Source of the DNA: DATDAH01 sp963845425
GTDB lineage: Bacteria > Actinomycetota > Acidimicrobiia > Acidimicrobiales > DATDAH01
Length of the DNA: 64,000 bases
Assembly (NCBI GenBank): GCA_963845425.1
Contig: CAWJSC010000010.1
Span: forward strand, 372,001 to 436,000
Direction: 5' to 3'
Shown here one piece after another: positions 25,160 to 33,851 of the stretch. The notes beneath the pieces are model-generated. The model ran no database searches and had not been told where the DNA came from. It saw nothing but the letters and a program-made list of their open reading frames with translations. The position numbers and the translations under genes are program-made. Numbering within the stretch: the stretch's first letter is position 1; each line of letters opens with the position of its first letter.

Positions 25160-25417
25160 ATGCGGATCGTCTGGGCCATCGTGACGACCGCGTTCTTCCT
25201 GATCCCCCTGGCCATCACGGCCTGGGCGTTCCTGGACGCGGCGCGCCGCCCGCAGTGGGCCTGGAGCCTGGCCGGCCGCAGCCAGGTGGCCTGGATGGTG
25301 TCCACTGCGCTCGGCGTGCTCACCCTCGTCGGGGGCCTGCTGATCTCGGGCTGGTACCTGGCGATCATCCGCCCCGAGGTCGCCGCCGCCGAGGACGGCC
25401 GCTTCCGCGAGCGCTGA
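25160..25417 (+). CDS. Small two-helix membrane protein, DUF2516/PLDc_N-like
   Basis: This 85-residue protein has one helix (IVWAIVTTAFFLIPLAITAWAF) followed by LDAARRPQWAWSLAGRSQ, a second helix (VAWMVSTALGVLTLVGGLLI) and SGWYLAIIRPEV. The order helix, D-A-x-R-R-P, helix, Y-x-x-x-x-R-P is like small actinobacterial DUF2516 or PLDc_N membrane proteins. Function is unknown. It is transcribed alone, divergent from the SDR operon, and converges with the cyclase gene 7 bp away. Confidence 0.65.
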   Translation: MRIVWAIVTTAFFLIPLAITAWAFLDAARRPQWAWSLAGRSQVAWMVSTALGVLTLVGGLLISGWYLAIIRPEVAAAEDGRFRER

Positions 25418-25424
25418 CCCAGCC

Positions 25425-26084
25425 TCAGTCCGGCACTGTGGCGAAGGCCCGCACGGTGAAGGTGCCAGCGCCCTCGATCTTGGGAGGCACTGCGGTGAAC
25501 GTGAACTCCGCGGCCGGGAGCGCGTCCAGGCGGGTGAGGTGCTCGATGATCGGGATCTCAGCCCGCAGCAGCGTCGTGTGCACCGGCCGGTCCCGGGTCG
25601 AGGTGCCGTCGATGTTGAGGGAGTCGATGCCCACACAGGCCACGCCGGCGTCGACGAGGGCGTCGGCCGCGGTCGCCGTCAGGTGCGGGTGGTCGGTGAA
25701 GTAGGCGTCGGTCCCCCAGGTGGCCGATTGGCCGGTCCGGATCAGCACGGCGTGGCCCTCCAGGCCGCCCAACTCGTCCGAGACCAGGTCGATGGTGGTC
25801 TGGCCGGCGCGGTCGAGGCAGACCGCCGGCACCGCCGCCACCCGTTCGAGGGCGAGGCCCGTGAGGTCGTGACCGTCGGCGTACCGGTGAAACGGCACGT
25901 CCAGGTAGGTGCCGGTGTTGGTGCACATCGTCACCAGCCCGATCTGAAAGGTGTTGCCCGGCCCGTACACCTCGAGTGCCGCCTCCCGGCTCAAGTGGTC
26001 CTCGATGATCGGCACCGGCAGCCCCGGATAGGTCTGCATGCCCGCGGTGATCACGTGGCTCAGGTCGATCAGGCGGTCACCCAT
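25425..26084 (-). CDS. Cyclase-family (KynB-like) metal-dependent hydrolase
   Basis: The 219-residue protein starts at the ATG at 26084. It shows IDLSHVITAGMQTYPG at the N-terminus, NTGTYLDVPFHRYADG (the HxGTHxDxPxH-type metal site, here with the first His replaced), GHAVLIRTG and a GIDSLNID segment. These belong to the kynurenine formamidase / cyclase family. The NTGTYLDVPFH variant of the usual H-x-G-T-H-x-D motif means that some metal ligands differ. It may therefore act on another ester or amide. The longer frame to 26678 is a shadow of the next gene. Confidence 0.75.
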   Translation of the reverse strand: MGDRLIDLSHVITAGMQTYPGLPVPIIEDHLSREAALEVYGPGNTFQIGLVTMCTNTGTYLDVPFHRYADGHDLTGLALERVAAVPAVCLDRAGQTTIDLVSDELGGLEGHAVLIRTGQSATWGTDAYFTDHPHLTATAADALVDAGVACVGIDSLNIDGTSTRDRPVHTTLLRAEIPIIEHLTRLDALPAAEFTFTAVPPKIEGAGTFTVRAFATVPD

Positions 26085-26128
26085 CACCGGAGCATCACCG
26101 TTCCCCCGCCCGCCGGCAAGGCCAAGGG

Positions 26129-26177
26129 TCATTGGAGGCAATAAGGGTCGGAATCCGCCCCCTATTGCCTCCAATGA
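26129..26177. repeat. 49-bp near-perfect palindrome (terminator-like hairpin)
   Basis: The outer arms are TCATTGGAGGCAATA and TATTGCCTCCAATGA, a perfect 15-bp inverted repeat. After an A/C mismatch comes an 8-bp inner stem (GGGTCGGA / TCCGCCCC, one mismatch) around a single central A. It lies between the Ddn-like gene and the cyclase gene, both leftward, so it could terminate the former. It is AT-rich compared with its surroundings. The element at 46869 has the same architecture. Confidence 0.7.
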
Positions 26178-26248
26178 CTCCCGCCGTCCACGGCCTGTGA
26201 CAACCGACGAGCCGACCGTGTCCGGCAGGAGCCGCCTCCCAGCGAGCC

Positions 26249-26722
26249 TCAGTCCGAGCGGGGCTCGAAGACGACCACCGGGGTCTCCGTCTCCCGTCGG
26301 GCGGCGTAGAAGCCGTGGTCCGAGTCGACCTCGATCCAGCGCTGCCAGAGGCGGTCGCGCTCCTCCCCCACGGCTTCGTGGGCCCGCACCGGGCGCTCCT
26401 GCCCGTCCGCCAGGCGGACGACGGCGTCGGGATGCGCCTCGAGGTTCAGCCACCAGGCGGGATGGCCCTCGTCCCAGCCGTTCATCGCCACCACGACGAG
26501 ATCGTCGCCGTCCTCGAGGTAGCCCAGGATCACGCTGCGTTCCTGCCCGGACGACCGTCCGATGGCCGTCATCCGCATGGCACCCCAACCCCGCTTGTTG
26601 GCCGGGGTCCACAGGAAGCGGCCGCCGCTGAGCTTGTACAGCCCTCGGTGCACACGCCATGCCAGGTGGACGAACCACGCGGGCGGCATCTTCGTCGTCG
26701 GTCGCTCCACCTCTGTGGCCAT
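26249..26722 (-). CDS. Ddn-like (DUF385) deazaflavin-dependent nitroreductase family protein
   Basis: The 157-residue protein shows TAIGRSSGQERSVILGY, VVAMNGWDEGHPAWWLN and LEAHPDAVVRL, the core of the F420-dependent Ddn/DUF385 split-barrel family. The ATG at 26722 has a TAGGGT hexamer 5 nt upstream and is preferred over the start at 26752. Such enzymes bind F420H2 and reduce quinones or nitro groups. The presence of an LLM-type gene at 51044 supports F420 use in this organism. It stands alone between the acyltransferase gene and the palindrome. Confidence 0.8.
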   Translation of the reverse strand: MATEVERPTTKMPPAWFVHLAWRVHRGLYKLSGGRFLWTPANKRGWGAMRMTAIGRSSGQERSVILGYLEDGDDLVVVAMNGWDEGHPAWWLNLEAHPDAVVRLADGQERPVRAHEAVGEERDRLWQRWIEVDSDHGFYAARRETETPVVVFEPRSD

Positions 26723-26727
26723 GCCCG

Positions 26728-26733
26728 ACCCTA
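26728..26733 (-). promoter_or_regulatory. -10 hexamer TAGGGT, leaderless Ddn-like gene
   Basis: TAGGGT lies 5 nt upstream of the ATG at 26722, leaving no room for a ribosome-binding site. Confidence 0.4.
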
Positions 26734-26770
26734 CGCCGGTTTCACCGCCCACGAGCAGGGCCGAAAGCTC

Positions 26771-28798
26771 CTAGAAGACCGGGTGCTCTCCTACGGCTTC
26801 GACCTGCTGGAGCGTGAGCGCGGCGAGCAGGCGGTTCGCGGCTTCGGTCATGTGGACACCGTCGTCGAGGCGTACGTCGAGCGGCTCCCCGCCCGGGCCG
26901 GGGACGGTCTCGGTGTAGTTGCCGTCGGGGGTGATGACCCGGCCCCAGTCCAGGAGCTCGACGGGCAGGTTGCGGTACATCTGGTTCAGCCGCTCGACGT
27001 GCTGTTCCAGGGGGCCGTAGAAGCCGTTGGTCTGCACCGGCGGCGACAGGACCCAGATCACCTGGGCCCCGCCCGCCCGGGCCCGGCGGATCAGGTCCCG
27101 CACCTCGCGGTCCCAGTTGGGGTACACCGCGTCGGTGGCGGGCAGCACCTCGTTGCCGGCGGGATCGGTGTACACGTCGTCGGTGGCCTGCGTGTAGTCG
27201 CAGCACGCCTCCATCACCACGACGTCGGGGTCGAAGCGGGTGACCCAGTCGTCGATCTGGCGGGCCCAGTCCCCCTGGGGCTGCAGCGGGCCGGTCGAGG
27301 GCCCGCCGGCATACCCGGTGACGATGCCCTTGTCCTCGAACACCCCCCGGAAGACCTCGTACGCCTGACCCATGACCGAGTCCCCGACCAGCAGCACCCG
27401 GTCCACGTTGGGGACCGTGCTCGTGTCGGCGGCGTCCGGGCTGGCCGCCAGCAGCTCCTCGGGGTCCTGGGCCTGCGGGGAGGCGTCGAGGATCGCCCCG
27501 AGGCTGTCGTCCTGCTCGTCTTCGGTGACCGCGCCGAGGGTCACGACCCCGACGGCCAGGACGGCGACCATGGCGGGCGCCACCAACCAGCCCCGCGGCC
27601 CCACGAAGGCCGTACGAGTGCGCACGGGCTGCTCGATGAGGCGGAAGGAGGCCACGGCGGCGCTGATCGTCACCGCCATCCGGAGGACGAACAGCGGGAA
27701 GGTGTCCAGGCCGGTTCGCTCGGGGGTCAACCAGAGGAAGATCGGCCAGTGCAGCAGGTAGACGCCGTAGGAGATCCGGCCCAGTTGCCGGAGGGGCTCG
27801 ACGGCCAGGGCCCGCTGGATCGGCCCCGGCTGGAGGACCACCGTGAGCAACAGGACCGAGGAGAAGGCGTAGACGGTGAGCCCGCCCTCATAGAGCCACG
27901 ACGAGGTCTGCTCGACCGTGTGCCACCAGTAGGCGGTGACCAGCAGCACCACGACGCCCGCCCCGGTCACGATCGGGCGGGGCAGGCGCCCCACGAGGCC
28001 GGGTCGGGCCGCCAGCACGACGGCGAGCAGGGCCCCGGCCAGTAGCTCCACGGCCCGGGTCTCGGTGCCGTAGTAGAGGCGGGCGGGGTCGGTCCCCGGC
28101 GTGTACAGCGCGATCATCGTCACCGTCGACAGGCCGGCCAGCGCCCCGAGGGCGATGAGCAGCACCCGTCGGGAGCCCCGTCCCATGGCGAGCAGGCCGG
28201 CCATCAGCAGGGGGAAGAACAGGTAGAACTGCTCCTCGATCGCCAGCGACCAGAAGTGCTGGACCGGGGACGGTGCGGTGAACAGGTCGGCGTAGGACTG
28301 GTCGGCGAAGATGAACCGCCAGTTGGCCACATAGGCCAGGGCGGCGATCACGTCGCCGGGCAGCTCGGCCAACTGGTCGGCGTCGGCCACGAACGGCCCG
28401 AAGAGCAGCACGATCCCGGCGAGCGTCAGCAGGGACGCCGGCATCAGGCGCCGGAACCGTCGCCCCCAGAACGCCCGCAGCGACACGGCCCCCGTACGGC
28501 CGTGCTCGGCCAGGAGCAGCGTGGTGATCAGGTACCCCGAAAGGGTGAAGAAGGTGGATACCCCGAGGTAGCCGCCCACCGCCCACGAGAAGCCGGCGTG
28601 GAAGAAGAGCACCCCGGCCACGGCCAGGCCCCGCAGCCCGTCGACGGCGGGCTGGTAGGTGAGGGTGACCCCGCCCGGCGGCGGGGCGGCCGGGGGCCGG
28701 CGCAGCACGAAGCCACCCGCACCTCGACGGGTGCGGAGGTCGATGAGAACCGGCTCGGTCCTCACCGTCGGAGGAGGGGGGTGCTCGACCACGGCCAC
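26771..28798 (-). CDS. Acyltransferase-3 / SGNH fusion (OafA-like)
   Basis: The 675-residue protein starts with a cytoplasmic tail. An acyltransferase-3 domain of about ten helices follows (YQPAVDGLRGLAVAGVLFFH, STFFTLSGYLIT, then GRISYGVYLLHWPIFLWL). A linker leads to a periplasmic SGNH domain from about residue 465 (RVLLVGDSVMGQAYEVF, then DDGVHMTEAANRLL). This is the OafA/OatA-like architecture that O-acetylates sugars outside the membrane. Unlike the three SGNH lipoproteins, its His block lacks the Leu-Cys-Pro extension. It is probably co-transcribed with the GT2 13 bp upstream. Confidence 0.88.
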   Translation of the reverse strand: MAVVEHPPPPTVRTEPVLIDLRTRRGAGGFVLRRPPAAPPPGGVTLTYQPAVDGLRGLAVAGVLFFHAGFSWAVGGYLGVSTFFTLSGYLITTLLLAEHGRTGAVSLRAFWGRRFRRLMPASLLTLAGIVLLFGPFVADADQLAELPGDVIAALAYVANWRFIFADQSYADLFTAPSPVQHFWSLAIEEQFYLFFPLLMAGLLAMGRGSRRVLLIALGALAGLSTVTMIALYTPGTDPARLYYGTETRAVELLAGALLAVVLAARPGLVGRLPRPIVTGAGVVVLLVTAYWWHTVEQTSSWLYEGGLTVYAFSSVLLLTVVLQPGPIQRALAVEPLRQLGRISYGVYLLHWPIFLWLTPERTGLDTFPLFVLRMAVTISAAVASFRLIEQPVRTRTAFVGPRGWLVAPAMVAVLAVGVVTLGAVTEDEQDDSLGAILDASPQAQDPEELLAASPDAADTSTVPNVDRVLLVGDSVMGQAYEVFRGVFEDKGIVTGYAGGPSTGPLQPQGDWARQIDDWVTRFDPDVVVMEACCDYTQATDDVYTDPAGNEVLPATDAVYPNWDREVRDLIRRARAGGAQVIWVLSPPVQTNGFYGPLEQHVERLNQMYRNLPVELLDWGRVITPDGNYTETVPGPGGEPLDVRLDDGVHMTEAANRLLAALTLQQVEAVGEHPVF

Positions 28799-28810
28799 GG
28801 GAGCTACAAC

Positions 28811-29671
28811 CTACAAGCCATCGGGCGGCGGCCCGTAGCAGCCCCGGAGCTGGTCCCGCAGGGCCAGCAGACGGGCCCGGGCGTGGAAGACGAGCGGCCG
28901 GCGCGACGGCCGCAGGGTCTGGCTGACCAGCTGCAGGACCGCCGTCGTGAAGCGGATGACGTGGGCGTAGCGCCCGAAGTGCTCCCGGGTCAGCAGCAGG
29001 GTGTTCCGCAGCTGCAGGTAGTCGACCACGGCCACCGACGCACTCAGGTCCGGGTTGGTCACCCGAGCCCCCCGCACCAATCCGATCTCCCAGCCGCGGC
29101 CCCGGGCCCGCAGGCCGAGATCGGCCTCCTCGCAGTAGCTGAAGTAGCGCTCGTCGAACAGGCCGACGTCCTCGAGGCAGGCCCGGCGGGCGAACAGCAG
29201 GGTGCCGTGGGGATAGTCGACCGGCTCCCAGCCCTCCGCCACCGCCCCCGGGCGGAAGAGCGTGCCGAAGTAGCGGTCCACCACCGGGCTGAGGCCGTCA
29301 CCGACGTCGGCACTGGCGAAGCCGGCCCGCGGCCGTGGCGCGACGGCGGCGACCAGACGCTCGAGGCAGTCCGGGGCCGGGAGGGCGTCGTGGGGGCAGA
29401 GGCCGACCCACTGCCCCGCACCCGTGGTCAACCAGTGGCGCAGGCCGACGTTGGACCCCGGGCCGAACCCGAGGTTGTCGGGGGAGGTGAGCAACTCGTC
29501 GTCATGGCGTTCGGCCACCACGGCCGCGACGACGTCCCGGGCGGCGGGCTCGGAGCCGGCGTCGACCACGACGACCCGGGTGGGAACGGTCTGGGCCCGG
29601 AGCGCGGCGATGGTCGCCCGGCAGCGCTCCGCGCGGTTGCGATGGACGACGACGACCGTGAGCGGCGACAC
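28811..29671 (-). CDS. GT2 glycosyltransferase, rhamnosyltransferase-like
   Basis: The 286-residue protein shows LTVVVVHRNRAERCRATIAA (GT-A start), VVVDAGSEPAARD, SPDNLGFGPGSNVGL, a PHDA motif in place of the usual DDD/DxD, and GLFDERYFSYCEEADLGLRA (the ED acid-base region of rhamnosyl/WbbL-like enzymes). PHDALPAPDCL keeps one Asp of the metal site. The C-terminal third holds an amphipathic basic stretch (RPSRRPLVFHARARLLALRD). A TAGAGT hexamer lies 9 nt before the GTG at 29671. It probably adds a deoxysugar in a surface glycan. Confidence 0.8.
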   Translation of the reverse strand: MSPLTVVVVHRNRAERCRATIAALRAQTVPTRVVVVDAGSEPAARDVVAAVVAERHDDELLTSPDNLGFGPGSNVGLRHWLTTGAGQWVGLCPHDALPAPDCLERLVAAVAPRPRAGFASADVGDGLSPVVDRYFGTLFRPGAVAEGWEPVDYPHGTLLFARRACLEDVGLFDERYFSYCEEADLGLRARGRGWEIGLVRGARVTNPDLSASVAVVDYLQLRNTLLLTREHFGRYAHVIRFTTAVLQLVSQTLRPSRRPLVFHARARLLALRDQLRGCYGPPPDGL

Positions 29672-29700
29672 GACCGCCGGACTCTACTGACGCCTCCGGC

Positions 29701-30312
29701 TCAACCCCCGGCGCGGGCCATGGCGTGGCGGACGAGCTCGATGAGGGTGGCCCGCACCGACTCGCGGTCGCGGGCGTCCATCAGGATCATGGGCACACCG
29801 CCGTCGACCTGAAGGGCCTCTCGGACCTCGTCGACGGCGTGGGTCACCTGACCGTGGAAGCAGTTGAGGGCCACCACGAACGGGACGTCGCGGGACTCGA
29901 AGTAGTCGATGGCCGGGAAGCAGTCGGCCAGGCGTGTGGTGTCGACCAGCACGACGGCGCCGACGGCGCCCCGGACGAGGTCGTCCCACATGAAGCGGAA
30001 CCGCTCCTGGCCGGGCGTGCCGAACAGGTAGAGGACCAGCTCAGGGCCGAGGCCCACCCGACCGAAGTCCATGGCGACGGTGGTGGACCGCTTGTCCTCG
30101 GCCCCGGTCATGTCGTCCACGCCCACGCTCACCTGGGTGATGGCGGCCTCGGTCGTGAGCGGCTCGATCTCCGAGATGGCGCCCACGGTGGTCGTCTTGC
30201 CGACCGCAAAGCCTCCCGCCACGATCACCTTCACGGGCAGGGGGACGATCAGGGTCGTGTCGGACCCTGTCGGACCCTGCAGGGTCGTCGTCTCAGAGTC
30301 TCCGGAGACCAT
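29701..30312 (-). CDS. Conservon GTP-binding protein CvnD (MglA/Ras-like)
   Basis: The 203-residue protein shows Walker A GGFAVGKTT near residue 34, DFGRVGLGPELVLYLFGTPGQERF (G3 DTxGQ-type, here GTPGQE) and VALNCFHG in the place of the guanine-specificity motif. This is the small GTPase of actinobacterial conservons. It overlaps the DUF742 gene by 20 bp. It acts downstream of the roadblock and DUF742 proteins in a membrane-associated signalling switch. Confidence 0.9.
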   Translation of the reverse strand: MVSGDSETTTLQGPTGSDTTLIVPLPVKVIVAGGFAVGKTTTVGAISEIEPLTTEAAITQVSVGVDDMTGAEDKRSTTVAMDFGRVGLGPELVLYLFGTPGQERFRFMWDDLVRGAVGAVVLVDTTRLADCFPAIDYFESRDVPFVVALNCFHGQVTHAVDEVREALQVDGGVPMILMDARDRESVRATLIELVRHAMARAGG

Positions 30313-30658
30313 CGAGCACCCTTTCCAGCAGCGCGATGTCGGGACGGTCGTCCCGACTGGTTCGGGGCTGGCTGGTTGCGACCAGCCCCTCGGACTTCAG
30401 GTCCCCCACGATCACCATCGCCACGCCGAGGGCGACCTTGAGGTGGGCGGAGATCTCGGCGACCGACAGGGGGCGGCCACAGAGCTCCACCACCCCTCGT
30501 CGTTCCAGGACCAGCAGGGGCATGGCCCGCTGACCCTCCGCCGTGGTCTGGATGATGGTCTCGTAGGGCAGGTCGGCGGAGCCGCGCGTGCGTCCGCCGG
30601 TGATCGCGTACGGGCGTACGCGGGCCGCGGGGCCCCGGTCCCACCCGTGGTCGGTCAC
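30293..30658 (-). CDS. Conservon DUF742 protein CvnC
   Basis: The 121-residue protein shows VRPYAITGGRTRGSADLPYETIIQ at the start of the DUF742 domain, then LCGRPLSVAEISAHLKVALGVAMVIVGDL, a winged-helix-like region, and ALLERVLDGLRRL at the end. This is the standard CvnC partner of the roadblock protein. It starts with ATGA overlapping the roadblock stop. The role is signal coupling, probably as a DNA- or protein-binding winged helix. Confidence 0.9.
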   Translation of the reverse strand: MTDHGWDRGPAARVRPYAITGGRTRGSADLPYETIIQTTAEGQRAMPLLVLERRGVVELCGRPLSVAEISAHLKVALGVAMVIVGDLKSEGLVATSQPRTSRDDRPDIALLERVLDGLRRL

Positions 30659-31077
30659 TGCGGAAGCGCACCCTGCAGTTCAGCCCGCAACTCGGGCGTC
30701 AGCACCGAGCCGGCCTTGTCGACCAGTACGGCCATCTCGTAGCCGACCAGGCCGACGTCACAGTCGGCGCCGGCCATCACGGCGAGGCTGGAGCCGTCGC
30801 TGATCCCCGTCACGAACAGGAAGGCGCGCTCCATCTCGATGACGATCTCGTTGACGCCGCCGGCCCCGAAGCGGCCGGCCGCGCCGTAGGCGAGGCCGAT
30901 GAGGCCCGAGGCCACGGCGGCGAAGCGGTCGGCGGCGTCACGGTCGAGGCCCTCGGACACCGCCATCGGCAGGCCGTCGGCCGAGACCACCACCGCGTCA
31001 TCGACGCCGGGTACCTGGTTGACGAAGTTGCCGATCAGCCAGTTGATGTTCTGGGCTGCACTACTCAGGTTGGTCAT
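30655..31077 (-). CDS. Conservon roadblock/LC7 protein CvnB
   Basis: The 140-residue protein shows INWLIGNFVNQVPGVDDAVVVSADGLPMAVS, DRFAAVASGLIGLAYGAA and GYEMAVLVDKAGSVLTPELRAEL, the roadblock/LC7 fold. These proteins act with the partner GTPase and bind the sensor kinase. It lies 3 bp after the kinase stop and overlaps DUF742. Confidence 0.9.
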   Translation of the reverse strand: MTNLSSAAQNINWLIGNFVNQVPGVDDAVVVSADGLPMAVSEGLDRDAADRFAAVASGLIGLAYGAAGRFGAGGVNEIVIEMERAFLFVTGISDGSSLAVMAGADCDVGLVGYEMAVLVDKAGSVLTPELRAELQGALPQ

Positions 31078-31080
31078 GGA

Positions 31081-33729
31081 TCAGTCCTCCGAACCGGGCG
31101 CTTGCCGACCGTCTTCGATCCCCCGGCGGTAGCGGGAGAGCATCGCCCGGACCTCTTCGGGCGATCGGCGGGTGGATGCCGTGCGTGGGCCGCTCGCCAT
31201 CGGGGCGGCGACCTGACCGACGTCGTCGGTCAGGGTGGCACGGGGCTGACGCCGGGCCAGCGGGGCGGCGGCGGCCGGGGCCGGAGCCGGCGATGGCTCC
31301 GGGGCCGCCGCGCTCGCCGCAGTCGGGGTGGGCTCGACCGAGGCCAGCTCGCCGTCGAGCCAGTCCGGCGCGGGCTCCCAGTCGGGCGGGGACGCCGCGG
31401 CACCCCCAGCCGTGTCGGCCGGGAGCGGCGGCGATGCATCCGAGACCGGTTCGGTGGACGGGTCGTCGCTCGGCCCGTCGGCCGGTTCGGTGGACGGGTC
31501 GTCGCTCGGCGCGTCGGCCAGGTCGGCGAACGTGTCGTCGCTCGGCGCGTCGGCCAGCTCGCCCCAGAAGGAGCGGTTCAGCTCGTCGTCGTCCAGGGCG
31601 TCGCTCGGGCCGCCGGTGTCGGGGCCCATCAGGGAGGCCAGGCCCCGCTCGAAGTCCTCGCCGTCGGGGAGGGCGTCGGACAGCGACGTCGGTCCCTCGG
31701 CGACGGTGGCGTCGGCCATCGGGGTCAGCGTGGGCGGGAACGGGGTGTCGCCCGCGACCAGCGGGCGGGGGTCCTCGACCGACTCGGGGGCCGGCGGGGC
31801 GGCGCCGTTGCCGGGCGAGGGACTCAGGGCGTCGGCCTCGTTCTGGCCCGACAGCACGACGGCGGGCACCTCGACGACCGCGGTGATCCCGCCGGCGGGC
31901 GAAGGGGTCAGGTGCACGGTGACCCGAAGGCGTCGAGCCAGGCGACCCACGACGATGAAGCCGAGGGAGCGGGAGAGGGCCAGGCCGACGGGCGGGGGCG
32001 AGGTCAGCAGGTCGTTGGCCTCGGCCAACTGGTCGGCGCTCATCCCGATGCCACTGTCGGCCACGGTGACCGTGTAGCCGCCCTCCGGTGTGCGCTGCCC
32101 GGTGACCTCGACGGTGCTGTCGGGCGGGGAGAACTGCGTGGCGTTCTCCATGAGCTCGGAGAGCAGGTGGGCGAGGTCGACGGCGGCGTTGCCGCCGACG
32201 GTCGTCTCGTCGAGGGAGAGCAGGTGGATGCGGGTGAAGTCCTCGACCTCACCGATGGCCACCCGCACGACGTCGGCCAGCTCCACGGGCCGCGCCCGGC
32301 GTCGCGGCGGCTCGGCCCCGGCCAGGACGAGCAGGCTCTCGGCGTTGCGCCGCATGCGGGTGGCGAGGTGGTCCAGCTTGAACAGGTTCTCCAGCTGGTC
32401 CGGGTCCTGCTCCTGGGCCTCGAGACCGTCGATGAACTCGATCTGGCGATCGAGCAGCGACTGGTTGCGGCGGGCCAGGTTGACGAAGATGTCGGCGATC
32501 CCCCGCCGGAGCAGGGCCGCCTGCTCCTCGGCCACCTGGCTGGTGACCTGCTGGATGGCGTTGAAGGCTTCGGCCAGCTGGCCGATCTCGTCCCGGGAGT
32601 CGACCTCGAGGGGCGTGAGGGGCTCCGCGGGCGCGGCGACCTCGCCGGGTGAGCGCAGGTCCTCGACCAGGCGGGGCAGCTCGACGGTGGCCAGCTGGTT
32701 GGCGGCCACGGTGAGGCGCTGGAGGCGACGGTTGATCCGACGGGCCAGGAGGCTGGCCAGAAGGATGGAGAGGATGACCGCCGCGGCAGTGCCGATGAGG
32801 TAGAGGCGCGCCGTCTTGTCGGCCTCGAAGGCCGCGGCGTTGGCGCCGGCGATGGTGGCGTCGAGGGCGGCCGCCTCGGTGCCCCGCACGGCCTCGAGCC
32901 AGGTGGAGGCCGATGCCTGCCAGACCTCGGGGGTGACCCCCGGGTCGCCGGAGCCGCCGATGACCCCTTCGTCCATGACCGCGGCCATCTGGGCGTCGGC
33001 CTCACGGACGGCCTCGGTGGCCATCGTGTTGCGCACGGCGGTCGTCAGCGTGTCGTTCTGGGACTCCTCGAGGCGGCCGAATTGGCTCTCCTCCTCGGCC
33101 TCGAGCTCGGCCAGGGCCGCGTAGTCACCGTTGCGGAACTCGCCGACGACGGTGATCGCGGCGATGCGGGCCGAGCGCAGGGCCCGGGCCTCCTTCGCCT
33201 TCGAGAGGGTGAGGCTGTCGGTGAGGGTGGCGTTCAGCTCGGGGACGCCGCTGCCCGACGCCAGGGCGGCGTCGAGCGCGAGCAGCGAGTCGACGGCCGT
33301 CGTGTAGGCGTCCCGGGCGACCTCGGGGGCGGCGTTGCTGTCGTCGATCGAGGAGCGCAGCTCGGCCACCGTCCGGATCTGGCCGACGGCGGCCTCGTAG
33401 CGCTGTGCGACGTTGCTGTCGCCGACCACGGGCTGCGGGGCGGCGAACGCCGCGGCGGCCGTGTCGGTGGCGGCCCGCTGCTCGGTCAGCTGATCGGTGA
33501 CCTCCTCGTCGCCGTAGGCGAGGCGCATGGAGAGCAGGCGCTCGAGCTGCAGCTCGTGGGCCAGGCCGGTGCTGGTCGCGGCCAGCTGGGCGCCGTCCTC
33601 GGTCTGCTGGGCCTCGTCGGCGTCGTCCAGGCGCTGGCTCGCACCGAGACTGGCCACGGCCACGAGGACCACAGCGGGCACGGCGATGAGGGCCAGCAAC
33701 TTCGACCCGACGTTGGCGTTTCTCTGCAT
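31081..33729 (-). CDS. Conservon sensor histidine kinase CvnA (NIT domain)
   Basis: The protein has 882 residues: an N-terminal helix, a long extracellular nitrate/nitrite-sensing (NIT-like) domain (about residues 45-310), a second helix (LIGTAAAVILSILLASLLAR), HAMP and a dimerisation helix (LFKLDHLATRMRRNAESLLVLAG). The HATPase domain follows, with LSELMENATQFSPP (N box), VADSGIGMS (G1) and GLALSRSLGFIVVGRLA. The phospho-acceptor His is in FKLDHLATR. The last 250 residues are low complexity with repeated LADAPSDD units, typical of CvnA. The gene heads the conservon. Confidence 0.9.
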   Translation of the reverse strand: MQRNANVGSKLLALIAVPAVVLVAVASLGASQRLDDADEAQQTEDGAQLAATSTGLAHELQLERLLSMRLAYGDEEVTDQLTEQRAATDTAAAAFAAPQPVVGDSNVAQRYEAAVGQIRTVAELRSSIDDSNAAPEVARDAYTTAVDSLLALDAALASGSGVPELNATLTDSLTLSKAKEARALRSARIAAITVVGEFRNGDYAALAELEAEEESQFGRLEESQNDTLTTAVRNTMATEAVREADAQMAAVMDEGVIGGSGDPGVTPEVWQASASTWLEAVRGTEAAALDATIAGANAAAFEADKTARLYLIGTAAAVILSILLASLLARRINRRLQRLTVAANQLATVELPRLVEDLRSPGEVAAPAEPLTPLEVDSRDEIGQLAEAFNAIQQVTSQVAEEQAALLRRGIADIFVNLARRNQSLLDRQIEFIDGLEAQEQDPDQLENLFKLDHLATRMRRNAESLLVLAGAEPPRRRARPVELADVVRVAIGEVEDFTRIHLLSLDETTVGGNAAVDLAHLLSELMENATQFSPPDSTVEVTGQRTPEGGYTVTVADSGIGMSADQLAEANDLLTSPPPVGLALSRSLGFIVVGRLARRLRVTVHLTPSPAGGITAVVEVPAVVLSGQNEADALSPSPGNGAAPPAPESVEDPRPLVAGDTPFPPTLTPMADATVAEGPTSLSDALPDGEDFERGLASLMGPDTGGPSDALDDDELNRSFWGELADAPSDDTFADLADAPSDDPSTEPADGPSDDPSTEPVSDASPPLPADTAGGAAASPPDWEPAPDWLDGELASVEPTPTAASAAAPEPSPAPAPAAAAPLARRQPRATLTDDVGQVAAPMASGPRTASTRRSPEEVRAMLSRYRRGIEDGRQAPGSED

Positions 33730-33839
33730 GGTGTCGCCCTTGCTCGGTCAGCGGCGCTCGAGTCGCGCCCGAGCGCCACCCCATCGGCCACGGGAGCGCC
33801 TTCTTGAGGGGGTAGCCGTCCGGGCGGAGGGGGCCGTTG

Positions 33840-33845
33840 TAGGTT
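33840..33845 (+). promoter_or_regulatory. -10 hexamer TAGGTT, leaderless DUF4388 gene
   Basis: TAGGTT is exactly 6 nt upstream of the ATG at 33852, so the transcript should begin at or beside the start codon. This is the clearest leaderless signal in the window. Confidence 0.55.
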
Positions 33846-33851
33846 GAGCCG

